Shown here: positions 6,137-6,334 of the stretch, one piece after another | Numbering within the stretch: the first letter of the stretch is position 1 | Layout: each line of letters begins with the position of its first letter | NCBI GenBank assembly: GCA_021821235.1 | Contig: JAKACS010000197.1 | Location: 1 to 6,334 of the forward strand | Direction: 5' to 3' | Origin: Bacillota bacterium | Lineage (GTDB): Bacteria > Bacillota > Bacilli > Bacillales_B > DSM-18226 | Length of the DNA: 6,334 nt | Notes under the pieces: model-generated | What the model was told of the DNA's origin: nothing | Databases searched by the model: none | What the model saw: only the letters and a program-made list of their open reading frames with translations | Position numbers and translations under genes: made by a program

Positions 6137-6162
6137 TCACTCTTTACCGAACACTACCATAA
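6127..6162 (+). other. Possible 11-codon micro-frame, copy 2
   Basis: TTG 6127 preceded by GGGGATGG opens the frame MNKVTLYRTLP, ending at TAA 6160-6162, one base before the third AAATGAGGTGT motif. Length and position match the frame at 5901-5936. Coding status is unproven. Confidence 0.15.
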
Positions 6163-6232
6163 CAAATGAGGTGTTTGTCAAAGAAAGAGACCTGTAAAAA
6201 ACGTATTTCTAGAAGCATTTCCCCTTCAAAAG

Positions 6233-6268
6233 GGCAGGATTCCACGCGGATCCTGCCTTTGTTTTTTT
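6233..6268 (+). terminator. Strong rho-independent terminator facing away from ecsA
   Basis: GGCAGGAT (6233-6240) pairs with ATCCTGCC (6250-6257). Two further G-C pairs beyond a bulged T close an ACGC loop. The stem is followed by TTTGTTTTTTT (6258-6268). The reverse strand has only a short T run after the hairpin, so the plus orientation is preferred. No plus-strand protein gene lies upstream in the window, which is the main evidence for an RNA transcript here. Confidence 0.85.
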
Positions 6269-6291
6269 CCCGCATTATCGAACGTCGACGT

Positions 6292-6321
6292 TTCACTTTA
6301 TACCAGTGAGTATGATAAAAT
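6292..6321 (+). promoter_or_regulatory. Probable promoter of the next plus-strand gene, beyond the window
   Basis: TTCACT (6292-6297, 4 of 6) is followed after 18 bases by TAAAAT (6316-6321, 5 of 6) with an upstream TG extension (6313-6314). It lies just after the terminator and points out of the window. In B. subtilis the gene next to ecsA is hit, encoding a histidine-triad protein; that this is the downstream gene here is inference from synteny. Confidence 0.5.
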
Positions 6322-6334
6322 ACAGAAAAAAGAA

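Larger units (their letters stand above)
5825..6185 (+). repeat. Three dispersed copies of an AAATGAGGTGT motif
   Basis: Copies begin at 5825, 5979 and 6164. The 11-base core is identical in all three, followed by the related CTGTCGCAGA, TTATCAAAGA and TTGTCAAAGA. The first two also share TTG before the core. Spacing is irregular (154 and 185 bases), so this is not a tandem array. All copies lie on the plus strand, upstream of the 6233-6268 terminator. Confidence 0.75.
5753..6268 (+). ncRNA. Candidate non-coding or leader RNA between ecsA and the next gene
   Basis: This stretch has no convincing protein gene but carries organised sequence and ends in a strong plus-strand terminator, implying a transcript arriving from the left. 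It contains a TGATGAT-GAAA-ATCATCA hairpin with a GAAA tetraloop (5800-5817), a TGTCTG-TCG-CAGACA hairpin (5833-5847), three copies of AAATGAGGTGT (5825, 5979, 6164), and a diverged direct repeat at 226-base spacing (5865-5910 and 6091-6136). GAGGTG in each copy can pair with the anti-Shine-Dalgarno end of 16S rRNA. The family is not recognised; I compared it by eye with T-box, SAM, TPP, glycine, RNase P and 6S features without a match. Endpoints are inferred from the promoter candidate and the terminator. Confidence 0.35.

Noticed and set aside
5753..6240. Decayed protein gene (pseudogene) upstream of ecsA
   Set aside because: No frame gives a recognisable protein fragment and stops are frequent in all frames; repeated motifs plus a terminator fit an RNA better, though a gene remnant cannot be fully excluded.

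Overview
The window looks like chromosome of a low-to-medium GC Gram-positive endospore former of the Bacillaceae. The evidence is a partial hemE, a hmoB-like gene, a yhfA-like transporter gene and an ecsA-ecsB-ecsC operon, which sit near one another in Bacillus subtilis. Shine-Dalgarno sequences are strong, TTG and GTG starts are used, and U-tailed intrinsic terminators are present. The species cannot be named from the sequence alone. No CRISPR array, tRNA, rRNA, insertion sequence or phage gene was found.

Left part (1-1169). The first 161 bases are the 5' end of hemE (uroporphyrinogen decarboxylase) on the minus strand, running off the window edge. A divergent intergenic region of about 280 bases holds a good minus-strand promoter for hemE and a Fur-box-like inverted repeat. 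To its right is a plus-strand HmoB/TRAP-family gene of 164 codons that starts at TTG 443. Heme synthesis and a heme-degradation-type gene therefore diverge from one control region. The HmoB-like protein has leucine where the family's heme-ligating histidine is expected. A clear terminator follows it.

Middle (1170-2925). A 465-residue polytopic membrane protein of the YhfA type is followed by its own terminator. Between it and the convergent ecs operon lies a tandem array with an exact 52-bp period (six copies, the last truncated). Each unit carries a Shine-Dalgarno-like AGGAG, a start codon and a 14-codon frame whose TAG stop overlaps the next AGGAG.

Right part (2926-5643, minus strand). The ecsA-ecsB-ecsC operon is read right to left. 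EcsA is the ABC ATPase, EcsB the membrane partner, and EcsC a conserved protein of unknown role. ecsA and ecsB overlap by 8 bases; ecsB and ecsC are about 38 bases apart. In B. subtilis EcsAB is needed for normal activity of the intramembrane protease RasP and affects secretion, competence and sporulation.

Right end (5662-6334). Nearly 700 bases without a recognisable protein gene separate ecsA from whatever lies beyond (hit, in the B. subtilis order). The stretch contains three copies of an AAATGAGGTGT motif, a diverged repeat at 226-base spacing with twin 11-codon frames, small hairpins, a strong plus-strand terminator at 6233-6268, and a probable plus-strand promoter at the very end. The best reading is a plus-strand non-coding or leader RNA of about 0.5 kb. 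This stretch and the 52-bp array are the least explained parts of the window.
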